Shown here piece by piece: positions 1-13,480 of a stretch of DNA of 64,000 nucleotides. A model generated the notes under the pieces. The model had not been told where the DNA came from. It searched no databases and saw only the letters and a list, made by a program, of their open reading frames with translations. The stretch comes from Symsagittifera roscoffensis (taxonomy: Eukaryota > Xenacoelomorpha > Acoela > Convolutidae), in NCBI RefSeq assembly GCF_963678635.1, contig NC_087067.1:33578401-33642400 (forward strand), in the 5' to 3' direction. Position 1 is the stretch's first letter; every line of letters starts with the position of its first letter. Position numbers and translations under genes: made by a program.

Positions 1-184
1 TCATTTTTTTCATCTTGTTTCATAAATTTGAGCTCAGGACAATTCCAACGAGCTCAAAACGACGTTTGTAGCTCAAGTGTATGTGGAGTAATCATCAGTT
101 GAAAATTTGGGGGGACCCGAATTTCGGCCAATTTGGACGAAAATCGGCCTAAAAGCTAACTTTTCAGTTAGTGCAATTTTTTTT

Positions 185-301
185 CTTGCATTTTTCAATA
201 GAATTGGGCTGCCCTCCGCTGTCGCAGAGTGCATTCAAAGAAAACTTATCAAATAGATATGAAAACTTACCTATTTAATAAGTTAATCACAACAATTAGG
301 C
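185..301 (-). ncRNA. Candidate SL-like RNA gene, left-end subfamily
   Basis: The first four copies (from 185, 1463, 2742 and 3990) read GATTAACTT for GATAAACTT in the exon side and GTAAGTTTTCATAT in the loop. The donor and 14 of the 15 stem pairs remain. In the copies at 185 and 1463 the third hairpin is changed by CAATAG for CAAGAG. Confidence 0.4.
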
Positions 302-638
302 TAAAAGTAACTGACAGTATCCTGGCTGGTGTTCAATCATATGCCACTTACAGTGGATGTGCGGCTATCATGCCATAGATGGTCATTCAAGGCACCTTGT
401 ACACGCTCCATAGGTTTTGACCAGCTGATTTGGCCATAAAACACATTGGGCCAAAAAAATTCCAAACAATGTCAATTTTCAGTATTTTGTTTGAAATGCA
501 TAAATTATAACGTGAGCGTGCAAAATTTTACATGGTATAAGAGCATATTTTTACTCTCGCGCGAGGGCGAGTGTTTTAAAAGTAATGTACATAGACATAA
601 GCTAGTAAGGATATAAATGAAAGCGGAGTAACTCAAAT

Positions 639-757
639 GCCTACGACCATACCATGTTGAATGCACCGGTTCTCGTCCGATCACCGAAGTTAAGCAACAT
701 TGGGCCTGGTTAGTACTTGGATGGGAGACCGCCTGGGAACACCAGGTGTTGTAGGCT
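639..757 (+). rRNA. 5S rRNA, copy 1 (consensus)
   Basis: This copy makes the 5S RNA of the large ribosomal subunit, transcribed by RNA polymerase III. It is 119 nt. The first nine bases (GCCTACGAC) pair with the last nine before the terminal T (GTTGTAGGC, one G-U pair) to form helix I. The internal promoter is intact: box A around nt 50-64 (AGTTAAGCAACATTG), the intermediate element near 67-72, and box C around 80-97 (TGGATGGGAGACCGCCTG). A TATA-like box sits at -27 and a T4 terminator starts at the last base. This sequence is the array consensus and is used below to number variants. Confidence 0.98.
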
Positions 758-1916
758 TTTATTTAAAGCAAAATTAAATCTTTTACTTTTATGCGCTAAG
801 AGTTATTGCTGTTTAAACTTCGGTGATGTCAAAAAGTTAAGCCTAATCGAGCGTGGTGCAAAAATTTTCAATGGGTCAAATTTTGGCCAAAACAAAAGAA
901 AACCGAAAAATTTCTTTTGCAGTATCAATTTTGTGTACAATCAGCTGCTGATAGGTGAAAAATAATGGAGATAACTTTTGGGGTCTTTGAGTTATAGCCT
1001 TTTGAATTTCGGTGATGTCAAAAAAATAGGCCCAATCGAGCCTGGTGAATTGCGCGAACGGCCATAACTTGCCCAAAAATTTTAAAATTTCCAAATTTTA
1101 TTATTTGGATCACAAGATCATAGTCAAATCTTGGGGGACTGAGAAAATGAACCAATTTCGTCGGTCCAACACAAAGTTATAAGCTTTTGAAATCTCGGTG
1201 ATACCAAAAAGTTAAGCCTAATCGAGCGTGGTGCAAAAAATGAAATTTTCAAAATTTTTGTTTTTTTGTCGTCAAAGTTCATTTTTTTCATCTTGTTTCA
1301 TAAATTTGAGCTCAGGACAATTCCAACGAGCTCAAAACGACGTTTGTAGCTCAAGTGTACGTGGAGTAATCATCAGTTGAAAATTTGGGGGGACCCGAAT
1401 TTCGGCCAATTTGGACGAAAATCGGCCTAAAAGCTAACTTTTAAGTTAGTGCAATTTTTTTTCTTGCATTTTTCAATAGAATTGGGCTGCCCTCCGCTGT
1501 CGCAGAGTGCATTCAAAGAAAACTTATCAAATAGATATGAAAACTTACCTATTTAATAAGTTAATCACAACAATTAGGCTAAAAGTAACTGACAGTATCC
1601 TGGCTGGTATTCAATCATATGCCACTTACAGTGGATGTGCGCCTATCATGCCATAGATGGTCATTCAAGGCACCTTGTACACGCTCCATAGGTTTTGACC
1701 AGCTGATTTGGCCATAAAACACATTGGGCCAAAAAAATTCCAAACAATGTCAATTTTCAGTATTTTGTTTGAAATGCATAAATTATAACGTGAGCGTGCA
1801 AAATTTTACATGGTATAAGAGCATAATTTTACTCTCGCGCGAGGGCGAGTGTTTTAAAAGTAATGTACATAGACATAAGCTAGTAAGGATATAAATGAAA
1901 GCGGAGTAACTCAAAT

Positions 1917-2035
1917 GCCTACGACCATACCATGTTGAATGCACCGGTTCTCGTCCGATCACCGAAGTTAAGCAACATTGGGCCTGGTTAGTACTTGGAT
2001 GGGAGACCGCCTGGGAACACAAGGTGTTGTAGGCT
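1917..2035 (+). rRNA. 5S rRNA, copy 2
   Basis: Full length; one change from the consensus, C105A. Confidence 0.97.
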
Positions 2036-3194
2036 TTTATTTAAAGCAAAAGTAATTCTTTTACTTTTATGCGCTAAGAGTTATTGCTGTTTAAAGCTCG
2101 GTGATGTCAAAAAGTTAAGCCTAATCGAGCGTGGTGCAAAAATTTTCAATGGGTCAAATTTTGGCCAAAACAAAAGAAAACCGAAAAATTTCTTTTGCAG
2201 TATCAATTTTGTGTACAATCAGCTGCTGATAGGTCAAAAATAATGGAGATAACTTCTGGGGTCTTTGAGTTATAGCCTTTTGAATTTCGGTGATGTCAAA
2301 AAAATAAGCCCAATCGAGCTTGGTGAATTGCGCGAACGGCCATAACTTGCCCAAAAATTTTAAAATTTCCAAATTTTATTATTTGGATCACAAGATCATA
2401 GTCAAATCTTGGGGGACTGAGAAAATGAACCAATTTCGTCGGTCCAACACAAAGTTATAAGCTTTTGAAATCTCGGTGATACCAAAAAGTTAAGCCGAAT
2501 CGAGCGTGGTGCAAAAAATGAAATTTTCAAAATTTTTGTTTTTTTTTTGTTCAAAGTTCATTTTTTTCATCTTGTTTCATAAATTTGAGCTCAGGACAAT
2601 TCCAACGAGCCCAAAACGACGTTTGTAGCTCAAGTGTACGTGGAGTAATCATCAGTTAAAAATTTGGGGGGACCCGAATTTCGGCCATTTTGGACGAAAA
2701 TCGGCCTAAAAGCTAACTTTTATGTTAGTGCAATTTTTTTTCTTGCATTTTTCAAGAGAATTGGTCTGCCCTCCGCTGTCGCAGAGTGCATTCAAAGAAA
2801 ACTTATCAAATAGATATGAATACTTACCTATTTAATAAGTTAATCACAACAATTAGGCTAAAAGCAACTGCAGTATCATGGCTGGTATTCAATCATATGC
2901 CACTTACAGTGGATGTGCGGCTATCATGCCATAGATGGTCATTTAAGGCACCTTGTACACGCTCCATAGGTTTTGACCAGCTGATTTGGCCATAAAACAC
3001 ATTGGGCCAAAAAAATTCCAAACAATGTCAATTTTCAGTATTTTGTTTGAAATGCATAAATTATAACGTGAGCGTGCAAAAATTTACATGGTATAAGAGC
3101 ATATTTTTACTCTCGCGCGAGGGCGAGTGTTTTAAAAGTAATGTACATAGACATAAGCTAGTAAGGATATAAATGAAAGCGGAGTAACTCAAAT

Positions 3195-3313
3195 GCCTAC
3201 GACCATACCATGTTGAATGCACCGGTTCTCGTCCGATCACCGAAGTTAAGCAACAATGGGCCTGGTTAGTACTTGGATGGGAGACCGCCTGGGAACACCA
3301 GGTGTTGTAGGCT
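3195..3313 (+). rRNA. 5S rRNA, copy 3
   Basis: Full length; T62A, which lies in box A. The spacer that follows lacks about 30 bp in its first subrepeat. Confidence 0.97.
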
Positions 3314-4442
3314 TTTATTTAAAGCAAAAGTAATTCTTTTACTTTTATGCGCTAAGAGTTATTGGTGTTTAAAGTTCGGTGATGTCAAAAAGTTAAGCCT
3401 AATCGAGCGTGGTGCAAAAATTTTCAATGGGTCAAATTTTGGCCAACACAAAAGAATTTTGTGTACAATCAGCTGCTGATAGGTGAAAAATAATGGAGAT
3501 AACTTTTGGGGTCTTTGAGTTATAGCCTTTTGAATTTCGGTGATGTCAAAAAAATAGGCCCAATCGAGCCTGGTGAATTGCGCGAACGGCCATAACTTGC
3601 CCAAAAATTTTAAAATTTCCAAATTTTATTATTTGGATCACAAGATCATAGTCACATCTTGGGTGACTGAGAAAATGAACCAATTTCGTCGGTCCAACAC
3701 AAAGTTATAAGCTTTTGAAATCTCGGTGATACCAAAAAGTTAAGCCTAATCGAGCGTGGTGCAAAAAATGAAATTTTCAAAATTTTTGTTTTTTTTCGTC
3801 AAAGTTCATTTTTTTCATCTTGTTTCATAAATTTGAGCTCAGGACAATTCCAACGAGCCCAAAACGACGTTTGTAGCTCAAGTGTACGTGGAGTAATCAT
3901 CAGTTAAAAATTTGGGGGGACCCGAATTTCGGCCATTTTGGACGAAAATCGGCCTAAAAGCTAACTTTTAAGTAAGTGCAATTTTTTTTCTTGCATTTTT
4001 CAAGAGAATTGAGCTGCCCTCCGCTGTCGCAGAGTGCATTCAAAGAAAACTTATCAAATAGATATGAATACTTACCTATTTAATAAGTTAATCACAACAA
4101 TTAGGCTAAAAGCAACTGACAGTATCCTGGCTGGTATTCAATCATATGCCACTTACAGTGGATGTGCGGCTATCATGCCATAGATGGTCATTCAAGGCAC
4201 CTTGTACAAGCTCCATAGGTTTTGACCAGCTGATTTGGCCATAAAACACATTGGGCCAAAAAAATTCCAAACAATGTCAATTTTCAGTATTTTGTTTGAA
4301 ATGCATAAATTATACCGGAACTTGCAAAAATTTACATGGTATAAGAGCATATTTTTACTCTCGCGCGAGGGCGAGTGTTTTAAAAGTAATGTACATAGAC
4401 ATAAGCTAGTAAGGATATAAATGAAAGCGGAGTAACTCAAAT

Positions 4443-4561
4443 GCCTACGACCCTACCATGTTGAATGCACCGGTTCTCGTCCGATCACCGAAGTTAAGCA
4501 ACATTGGGCCTGGTTAGTACTTGGATGGGAGACCGCCTGGGAACACCAGGTGTTGTAGGCT
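4443..4561 (+). rRNA. 5S rRNA, copy 4
   Basis: Full length; A11C, shared with copies 5 and 12. Confidence 0.97.
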
Positions 4562-5719
4562 TTTATTTAAAGCAAAAGTAATTCTTTTACTTTTATGCGC
4601 TAAGAGTTATTGCTGTTTAAAGTTCGGTGATGTCGAAAAGTTAAGCCTAATCGAGCGTGGTGCAAAAATTTTCAATGGGTCAAATTTTGGCCAAAACAAA
4701 AGAAAACCGAAAAATTTCTTTTGCAGTATCAATTTTGTGAACAATCAGCTGCTGATAGGTCAAAAATAATGGAGATAACTTTTGGGGTCTTTGAGTTATA
4801 GCCTTTTGAATTTCGGTGATGTCAAAAAAATAAGCCCAATCGAGCCTGGTGAATTGCGCGAACGGCCATAACTTGCCCAAAAATTTTAAAATTTCCAAAG
4901 TTTATTATTTGGATCACAAGATCATAGTCAAATCTTGGGGGACTGAGAAAATGAACCAATTTTGTCGTTCCAATACAAAGTTATAAGCTTTTGAAACCTC
5001 GGTGATACCAAAAAGTTAAGCCTAATCGAGCGTGGTGCAAAAAATGAAATTTTCAAAATTTTTGTTTTTTTTTTGTTCAAAGTTCATTTTTTTCATCTTG
5101 TTTCATAAATTTGAGCTCAGGACAATTCCAACGACTCCAAAACGACGTTTGTAGCTCAAGTGTACGTGGAGTAATCATCAGTTGAAAATTTGGGGGGACC
5201 CGAATTTCGGCCATTTTGGAGAAAATCGGCCTAAAAGCTAACTTTTCAGTTAGTGCAATTTTTTTCTTGCATTTTTCAAGAGAATTGGGCTGCCCTCCGC
5301 TGTCGCAGAGTGCATTCAAAGAAAACATATCAAATAGATTTGAATACTTACCTATTTAATAAGTTTATCACAACAATTAGGCTAAAAGCAACTGACAGTA
5401 TCCTGGCTGGTATTCAATCATATGCCACTTACAGTGGATGTGCGGCTATCATGCCATAGATGGTCATTCAAGGCACCTTGTACACGCTCCATAGGTTTTG
5501 ACCAGCTGATTTGGCCATAAAACACATTGGGCCAAAAAAATTCCAAACAATGTCAATTTTCAGTATTTTGTTTGAAATGCATAAATTATAACGTGAGCGT
5601 GCAAAAATTTACATGGTATAAGAGCATATTTTTACTCTCGCGCGAGGGCGAGTGTTTTAAAAGTAATGTACATAGACATAAGCTAGTAAGGATATAAATG
5701 AAAGCGGAGTAACTCAAAT

Positions 5720-5838
5720 GCCTACGACCCTACCATGTTGAATGCACCGGTTCTCGTCCGATCACCGAAGTTAAGCAACATTGGGCCTGGTTAGTACTTG
5801 GATGGGAGACCGCCTGGGAACGCCAGGTGTTGTAGGCT
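5720..5838 (+). rRNA. 5S rRNA, copy 5
   Basis: Full length; A11C and A103G. Confidence 0.97.
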
Positions 5839-6998
5839 TTTATTTAAAGCAAAAGTAATTCTTTTACTTTTATGCGCTAAGAGTTATTGCTGTTTAAAGT
5901 TCGGTGATGTCGAAAAGTTAAGCCTAATCGAGCGTGGTGCAAAAATTTTCAATGGGTCAAATTTTGGCCAAAACAAAAGAAAACCGAAAAATTTCTTTTG
6001 CAGTATCAATTTTGTGTACAATCAGCTGCTGATAGGTCAAAAATAATGGAGATAACTTTTGGGGTCTTTGAGTTATAGCCTTTTGAATTTCGGTGATGTC
6101 AAAAAAATAAGCCCAATCGAGCCTGGTGAATTGCGCGAACGGCCATAACTTGCCCAAAAATTTTAAAATTTCCAAAGTTTATTATTTGGATCACAAGATC
6201 ATAGTCAAATCTTGGGGGATTGAGAAAATGAACCAATTTTGTCGTTCCAATACAAAGTTATAAGCTTTTGAAACCTCGGTGATACCAAAAAGTTAAGCCT
6301 AATCGAGCGTGGTGCAAAAAATGAAATTTTCAAAATTTTTGTTTTTTTTTTGTTCAAAGTTCATTTTTTTCATCTTGTTTCATAAATTTGAGCTCAGGAC
6401 AATTCCAACGAGTCCAAAACGACGTTTGTAGCTCAAGTTTACGTGGAGTAATCATCAGTTGAAAAATTGGGGGGACCCGAATTTCGGCCATTTTGGACGA
6501 AAATCGGCCTAAAAGCTAACTTTTCAGTTAGTGCAATTTTTTTTCTTGCATTTTTCAAGAGAATTGGGCTGCCCTCCGCTGTCGCAGAGTGCATTCAAAG
6601 AAAACATATCAAATAGATTTGAATACTTACCTATTTAATAAGTTTATCACAACAATTAGGCTAAAAGCAACTGACAGTATCCTGGCTGGTATTCAATCAT
6701 ATGCCACTTACAGTGGATGTGCGGCTATCATGCCATAGATGGTCATTCAAGGCACCTTGTACACGCTCCATAGGTTTTGACCAGCTGATTTGGCCATAAA
6801 ACACATTGGGCCAAAAAAATTCCAAACAATGTCAATTTTCAGTATTTTGTTTGAAATGCATAAATTATAACGTGAGCGTGCAAAAATTTACATGGTATAA
6901 GAGCATATTTTTACTCTCGCGCGAGGGCGAGTGTTTTAAAAGTAATGTACATAGACATAAGCTAGTAAGGATATAAATGAAAGCGGAGTAACTCAAAT

Positions 6999-7095
6999 GC
7001 CTACGACCATACCATGTTGAATGCACCGGTTCTCGTCCGACCACCGAAGTTAAGCAACATTGGGCCTGGTTAGTACTTGGATGGGAGTTTAGGCT
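6999..7095 (+). pseudogene. Truncated 5S rRNA, copy 6 (box C deleted)
   Basis: Only 97 nt: a 22-nt deletion joins GGGAG (nt 85-89) to TTTAGGCT (nt 112-119). This removes the 3' half of box C and the helix IV-V side, so neither normal TFIIIA binding nor a normal 5S fold is expected. It also has T43C. The TTTAGGCT ending matches the unusual 3' end of copy 9, not the consensus, so the deleted gene probably arose from a copy-9-like parent. Flanking TATA and terminator are unchanged. Confidence 0.93.
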
Positions 7096-8245
7096 TTTAT
7101 TTAAAGCAAAAGTAATTCTTTTACTTTTATGCGCTAAGAGTTATTGCTGTTTAAAGTTCGGTGATGTCAAAAAGTTAAGCCTAATCGAGCGTGGTGCAAA
7201 AATTTTCAATGGGTCAAATTTTGGCCAAAACAAAAGAAAACCGAAAAGTTTCTTTTGCAGTATCAATTTTGTGTAGAATCAGCTGCTGATATGTCAAAAA
7301 TAATGGAGATAACTTTTGGGGTCTTTGAGTTATAGCCTTTTGAATTTCGGTGATGTCAAAAAAATAAGCCCAATCGAGCCTGGTGAATTGCGCGAACGGC
7401 CATAACTTGCCCAAAAATTTTAAAATATCCAAATTTTTTTATTTGGATCCCAAGATCATAGTCAAATCTTGGGGGACTGAGAAAATGAACCAATTTCGTC
7501 TGTCCAACACAAAGTTATAAGCTTTTGAAATCTCGGTGATACCAAAAAGTTAAGCCTAATCGAGCGTGGTGCAAAAAACGAAATTTTCAAAATTTTTGTT
7601 TTTTTTTCCGTTCAAAGTTCATTTTTTTCATCTTGTTTCATAAATTTGAGCTCAGGAAAATTCCAACGAGCCCAAAACGACGTTTGTAGCTCAAGTGTAC
7701 GTGGAGTAATCATCAGTTGAAGATTTGGGGGGACCCGAATTTCGGCCATTTTGGACGAAAATCGGCCTAAAAGCTATTAGTGCAATTTTTTTCTTGCATT
7801 TTTCAAGAAAATTGGGCTGCCCTCCGCTGTCGCAGAGCGCATTCAATGAAAACTTATCAAATAGATTTGAATACTTACCTATTTAATAAGTTTATCACAA
7901 CAATTAGGCTAAAAGCAACTGACAGTATCCTGGCTGGTATTCAATCATATGCCACTTACAGTGGATGTGCGGCTATCATGCCATAGATGGTCATTCAAGG
8001 CACCTTGTACACGCTCCATAGGGTTGACCAGCTGATTTGGCCATAAAACACATTGGGCCAAAAAAATTCCAAACAATGTCAATTTTCAGTATTTTGTTTG
8101 AAATGCATAAATTATAACGTGAGCGTGCAAAATTTTACATGGTATAAGAGCATATTTTTACTCTCGCGCGAGGGCGAGTGTTTTAAAAGTAATGTACATA
8201 GACATAAGCTAGTAAGGATATAAATGAAAGCGGAGTAACTCAAAT

Positions 8246-8364
8246 GCCTACGACCATACCATGTTGAATGCACCGGTTGTAGTCCGATCACCGAAGTTAA
8301 GCAACATTGGGCCTGGTTAGTACTTGGATGGGAGACCGCCTGGGAACACCAGGTGTTGTAGGCT
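8246..8364 (+). rRNA. 5S rRNA, copy 7
   Basis: Full length; C34G and C36A, the same pair as copy 10, which lies 3836 bp downstream in the duplicated three-unit block. Confidence 0.96.
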
Positions 8365-9523
8365 TTTATTTAAAGCAAAAGTAATTCTTTTACTTTTATG
8401 CGCTAAGAGTTATTGCTGTTTATAATTCGGTGATGTCAAAAAGTTTAGACTAATCGAGCGTGGTGCAAAAATTTTCAATGGGTCAAATTTTGGCCAAAAC
8501 AAAAGAAAACCGAAAAGTTTCTTTGGCAGTATCAATTTTGTGTACAATCAGCTGCTGATAGGTCAAAAATAATGGAGATAACTTTTGGGGTCTTTGAGTT
8601 ATAGCCTTTTGAATTTCGGTGATGTCAAAAAAATAAGCCCAATCGAGCCTGGTGAATTGCGCGAACGGCCATAACTTGCCCAAAAATTTTAAAATATCCA
8701 AATTTTATTATTTGGATCACAAGATCATAGTCAAATCTTGGGGGACTGAGAAAATGAACCAATTTCGTCTGTCCAACACAAAGTTATAAGCTTTTGAAAT
8801 CTCGATGATACCAAAAAGTTAAGCCTAATCGAGCGTGGTGCAAAAAAAGAAATTTTCAAAATTTTTTTTTTTTTTCTTTCAAAGTTCATTTTTTTCATCT
8901 TGTTTCATAAATTTGAGCTCAGGAAAATTCCAACGAGCCCAAAACGACGTTTGTAGCTCAAGTGTACGTGGAGTAATCATCAGTTGAAAATTTGGGGGGA
9001 CCCGAATTTCGGCCATTTTGGACGAAAATCGGCCTAAAAGCTAACTTTTAAGTTAGTGCAATTTTTTTTCTTGCATTTTTCAAGAGAATTGGGCTGCCCT
9101 CCGCTGTCGCAGAGTGCATTCAAAGAAAACTTATCAAATAGATTTGAATACTTACCTATTTAATAAGTTTATCACAACAATTAGGCTAAAAGCAACTGAC
9201 AGTATCCTGGCTGGTATTCAATCATATGCCACTAACAGTGGATGTGCGGCTATCATGCCATAGATGGTCATTCAAGGCACCTTGCACACGCTCCATAGGT
9301 TTTGACCAGCTGATTTGGCCATAAAACACATTGGGCCAAAAAAATTCCAAACAATGTCAATTTTCAGTATTTTGTTTGAAATGCATAAATTATAACGTGA
9401 GCGTGCAAAATTTTACATGGTATAAGAGCATATTTTTACTCTCGCGCGAGGGCGAGTGTTTTAAAAGTAATGTACATAGACATAAGCTAGTAAGGATATA
9501 AATGAAAGCGGAGTAACTCAAAT

Positions 9524-9642
9524 GCCTACGACCATACCATGTTGAATGCACCGGTTCTCGTCCGATCACCGAAGTTAAGCAACATTGGGCCTGGTTAGTA
9601 CTTGGATGGGAGACCGCCTTGGAACACCAGGTGTTGTAGGCT
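9524..9642 (+). rRNA. 5S rRNA, copy 8
   Basis: Full length; G97T at the edge of box C, shared with copy 11. The 3' T run is extended (nine T, including the last gene base, before a C). Confidence 0.96.
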
Positions 9643-10811
9643 TTTTTTTTCTAAAGCAAAAGTAATTCTTTTACTTTTATGCGCTAAGAGTTATTGCTGT
9701 TTAAAGTTCGCTGATGTCAAAAAAATAAGCCTAATCGAGCGTGGTGCAAAAATTTTCAATGGGTCAAATTTTGGCCAAAACAAAAGAAAACCGAAAAGTT
9801 CTTTTGCAGTATCAATTTTGTGTACAATCAGCTGCTGATAGGTCGAAAATAATGGAGTTAACTTTTGGGGTCTTTGAGTTATAGCCTTTTGAATTTCGGT
9901 GATGTCAAAAAAATAAGCTCAATCGAGCCTGGTGAATTGCGCGAACGGCCATAACTTGCCCAAAAATTTTAAAATATCCAAATTTTATTATTTGGATCAC
10001 AAGATCATAGTCAAATCTTGGGGTACTGAGAAAATGAACCAATTTCGTCGGTCCAACACAAAGTTATAAGCTTTTGAAATCTCGGTGATACCAAAGAGTT
10101 AAGCCTAATCGAGCGTGGTGCAAAAAATGAAATTTTCAAAATTTTTGTTTTTTTTTTTCGTTCAAAGTTCATTTTTTTCATCTTGTTTCATAAAAAAATT
10201 GAGCTCAGGACAATTCCAACGAGCCCAAAACGACGTTTGTGGCTCAAGTGTACGTGGAGTAATCATCAGTTGAAAATTTGGGGGTGACCCGAATTTCGGC
10301 CATTTTGGACGAAAATCGGCCTAAAAGCTAACTTTTAAGTTAGAGCAATTTTTTTTCTTGCATTTTTCAAGAGAATTGGGCTGCTCTCCGCTGTCGCAGA
10401 GTGCATTCAAAGAAAACTTATCAAATAGATTTGAATACTTACCTATATAATAAGTTTATCACAACAATTAGGCTAAAGGCAACTGACAGTATCCTGGCTG
10501 GTATTCAATCATATGCCACTTACAGTGGATGTGCGGCTATCATGCCATAGATGGTCATTCAAGGCACCTTGTACACGCTCCATAGGTTTTGACCAGCTGA
10601 TTTGGCCATAAAACACATTGGGCCAAAAAAAATTCCAAACAATGTCAATTTTCAGTATTTTGTTTGAAATGCATAAATTATAACGTGAGCGTGCAAAATT
10701 ATACATGGTATAAGAGCATATTTTTACTCTCGCGCGAGGGCGAGTGTTTTAAAAGTAATGTACATAGACATAAGCTAGTAAGGATATAAATGAAAGCGGA
10801 GTAACTCAAAT

Positions 10812-10930
10812 GCCTACGACCATACCATGTTGAATGCACCGGTTCTCGTCCGATCACCGAAGTTAAGCAACATTGGGCCTGGTTAGCACTTGGATGGGAG
10901 ACCGCCTGGGATTACCGGGTGTTTTAGGCT
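10812..10930 (+). rRNA. 5S rRNA, copy 9 (divergent 3' end)
   Basis: Full length but the most changed intact-length copy: T76C, A101T, C102T, A106G and G113T. G113T affects the helix I side. It may be a poorly functional gene. Its 3' end is shared with the truncated copy 6. Confidence 0.93.
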
Positions 10931-12081
10931 TTTATTTAAAGCAAAAGTAATTCTTTTACTTTTATGCGCTAAGAGTTATTGCTGTTTAAAGTTCGGTGAT
11001 GTCAAAAAGTTAAGCCTAATCGAGCGTGGTGCAAAAATTTTCAATCGGTCAAATTTTGGCCAAAACAAAAGAAAACCGAAAAGTTTCTTTTGCAGTATCA
11101 ATTTTGTGTAGAATCAGCTGCTGATAGGTCAAAAATAATGGAGATAACTTTTGGGGTCTTTGAGTTATAGCCTTTTGAATTTCGGTGATGTCAAAAAAAT
11201 AAGCCCAATCGAGCCTGGTGAATTGCGCGAACGGCCATAACTTGCCCAAAAATTTTAAAATATCCAAATTTTATTATTTGGATCCCAAGATCATAGTCAA
11301 ATCTTGGGGGACTGAGAAAATGAACCAATTTCGTCTGTCCAACACAAAGTTATAAGCTTTTGAAATCTCGGTGATACCAAAAAGTTAAGCCTAATCGAGC
11401 GTGGTGCAAAAAACGAAATTTTCAAAATTTTTGTTTTTTTTCCGTTCAAAGTTCATTTTTTTCATCTTGTTTCATAAATTTGAGCTCAGGAAAATTCCAA
11501 CGAGCCCAAAACGACGTTTGTAGCTCAAGTGTACGTGGAGTAATCATCAGTTGAAAATTTGGGGGGACCCGAATTTCGGCCATTTTGGACGAAAATCGGC
11601 CTAAAAGCTATTAGTGCAATTTTTTTTTCTTGCATTTTTCAAGAAAATTGGGCTGCCCTCCGCTGTCGCAGAGCGCATTCAATGAAAACTTATCAAATAG
11701 ATTTGAATACTTACCTATTTAATAAGTTTATCACAACAATTAGGCTAAAAGCAACTGACAGTATCCTGGCTGGTATTCAATCATATGCCACTTACAGTGG
11801 ATGTGCGGCTATCATGCCATAGATGGTCATTCAAGGCACCTCGTACACGCCCCATAGGGTTGACCAGCTGATTTGGCCATAAAACACATTGGGCCAAAAA
11901 AATTCCAAACAATGTCAATTTTCAGTATTTTGTTTGAAATGCATAAATTATAACGTGAGCGTGCAAAATTTTACATGGTATAAGAGCATATTTTTACTCT
12001 CGCGCGAGGGCGAGTGTTTTAAAAGTAATGTACATAGACATAAGCTAGTAAGGATATAAATGGAAGCGGAGTAACTCAAAT

Positions 12082-12200
12082 GCCTACGACCATACCATGT
12101 TGAATGCACCGGTTGTAGTCCGATCACCGAAGTTAAGCAACATTGGGCCTGGTTAGTACTTGGATGGGAGACCGCCTGGGAACACCAGGTGTTGTAGGCT
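12082..12200 (+). rRNA. 5S rRNA, copy 10
   Basis: Full length; C34G and C36A, as copy 7. Confidence 0.96.
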
Positions 12201-13361
12201 TTTATTTAAAGCAAAAGTAATTCTTTTACTTTTATGCGCTAAGAGTTATTGCTGTTTATAATTCGGTGATGTCAAAAAGTTAAGACTAATCGAGCGTGGT
12301 GCAAAAATTTTCAATGGGTCAAATTTTGGCCAAAACAAAAGAAAACCGAAAAGTTTCTTTGGCAGTATCAATTTTGTGTACAATCAGCTGCTGATAGGTC
12401 AAAAATAATGGAGATAACTTTTGGGGTCTTTGAGTTATAGCCTTTTGAATTTCGGTGATGTCAAAAAAATAAGCCCAATCGAGCCTGGTGAATTGCGCGA
12501 ACGGCCATAACTTGCCCAAAAATTTTAAAATATCCAAATTTTATTATTTGGATCACAAGATCATAGTCAAATCTTGGGGGACTGAGAAAATGAACCAATT
12601 TCGTCTGTCCAACACAAAGTTATAAGCTTTTGAAATCTCGGTGATACCAAAAAGTTAAGCCTAATCGAGCGTGGTGCAAAAAACGAAATTTTCAAAATTT
12701 TTGTTTTTTTTTCTTTCAAAGTTCATTTTTTTCATCTTGTTTCATAAATTTGAGCTCAGGACAATTCCAACGAGCCCAAAACGACGTTTGTAGCTCAAGT
12801 GTACGTGGAGTAATCATCAGTTGAAAATTTGGGGGGACCCGAATTTCGGCCATTTTGGACGAAAATCGGCCTAAAAGCTAACTTTTAAGTTAGTGCAATT
12901 TTTTTTTCTTACATTTTTCAAGAGAATTGGGCTGCCCTCCGCTGTCGCAGAGTGCATTCAAAGAAAACTTATCAAATAGATTTGAATACTTACCTATTTA
13001 ATAAGTTTATCACAACAATTAGGCTAAAAGCAACTGACAGTATCCTGGCTGGTATTCAATCATATGCCACTAACAGTGGATGTGCGGCTATCATGCCATA
13101 GATGGTCATTCAAGGCACCTTGTACACGCTCCATAGGTTTTGACCAGCTGATTTGGCCATAAAACACATTGGGCCAAAAAAATTCCAAACAATGTCAATT
13201 TTCAGTATTTTGTTTGAAATGCATAAATTATAACGTGAGCGTGCAAAATTTTACATGGTATAAGAGCATATTTTTACTCTCGCGCGAGGGCGAGTGTTTT
13301 AAAAGTAATGTACATAGACATAAGCTAGTAAGGATATAAATGAAAGCGGAGTAACTCAAAT

Positions 13362-13480
13362 GCCTACGACCATACCATGTTGAATGCACCGGTTCTCGTC
13401 CGATCACCGAAGTTAAGCAACATTGGGCCTGGTTAGTACTTGGATGGGAGACCGCCTTGGAACACCAGGTGTTGTAGGCT
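13362..13480 (+). rRNA. 5S rRNA, copy 11
   Basis: Full length; G97T, as copy 8. Confidence 0.96.

Larger units (their letters stand above)
7096..10930 (+). repeat. Three-unit higher-order block A
   Basis: Diagnostic variants here recur about 3.84 kb downstream: CATTCAATGAAAAC (7850 and 11689), TTGTAGTCC in 5S copies 7 and 10, CGCCTTGGAACACC in copies 8 and 11, and CATAAAAAAATTGAG (10190 and 14027). Block boundaries are approximate. Confidence 0.85.

Noticed and set aside
717-965. Recurrent ~82-residue open frames that start inside the 5S genes
   Set aside because: They begin with a TTG in the 5S gene and run into spacer. They recur only because the unit recurs, and indels in T and A runs change their ends freely.
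876-1094. Recurrent 72-residue minus-strand open frames across subrepeats 1 and 2
   Set aside because: Same explanation; several units lose the frame through subrepeat deletion (24, 25, 42) or indels, with no sign of coding constraint.
5253-5459. Recurrent 68-residue plus-strand open frames across the SL-like block
   Set aside because: They overlap the structured block and show no family resemblance. The conservation is better explained by RNA or control sequence.
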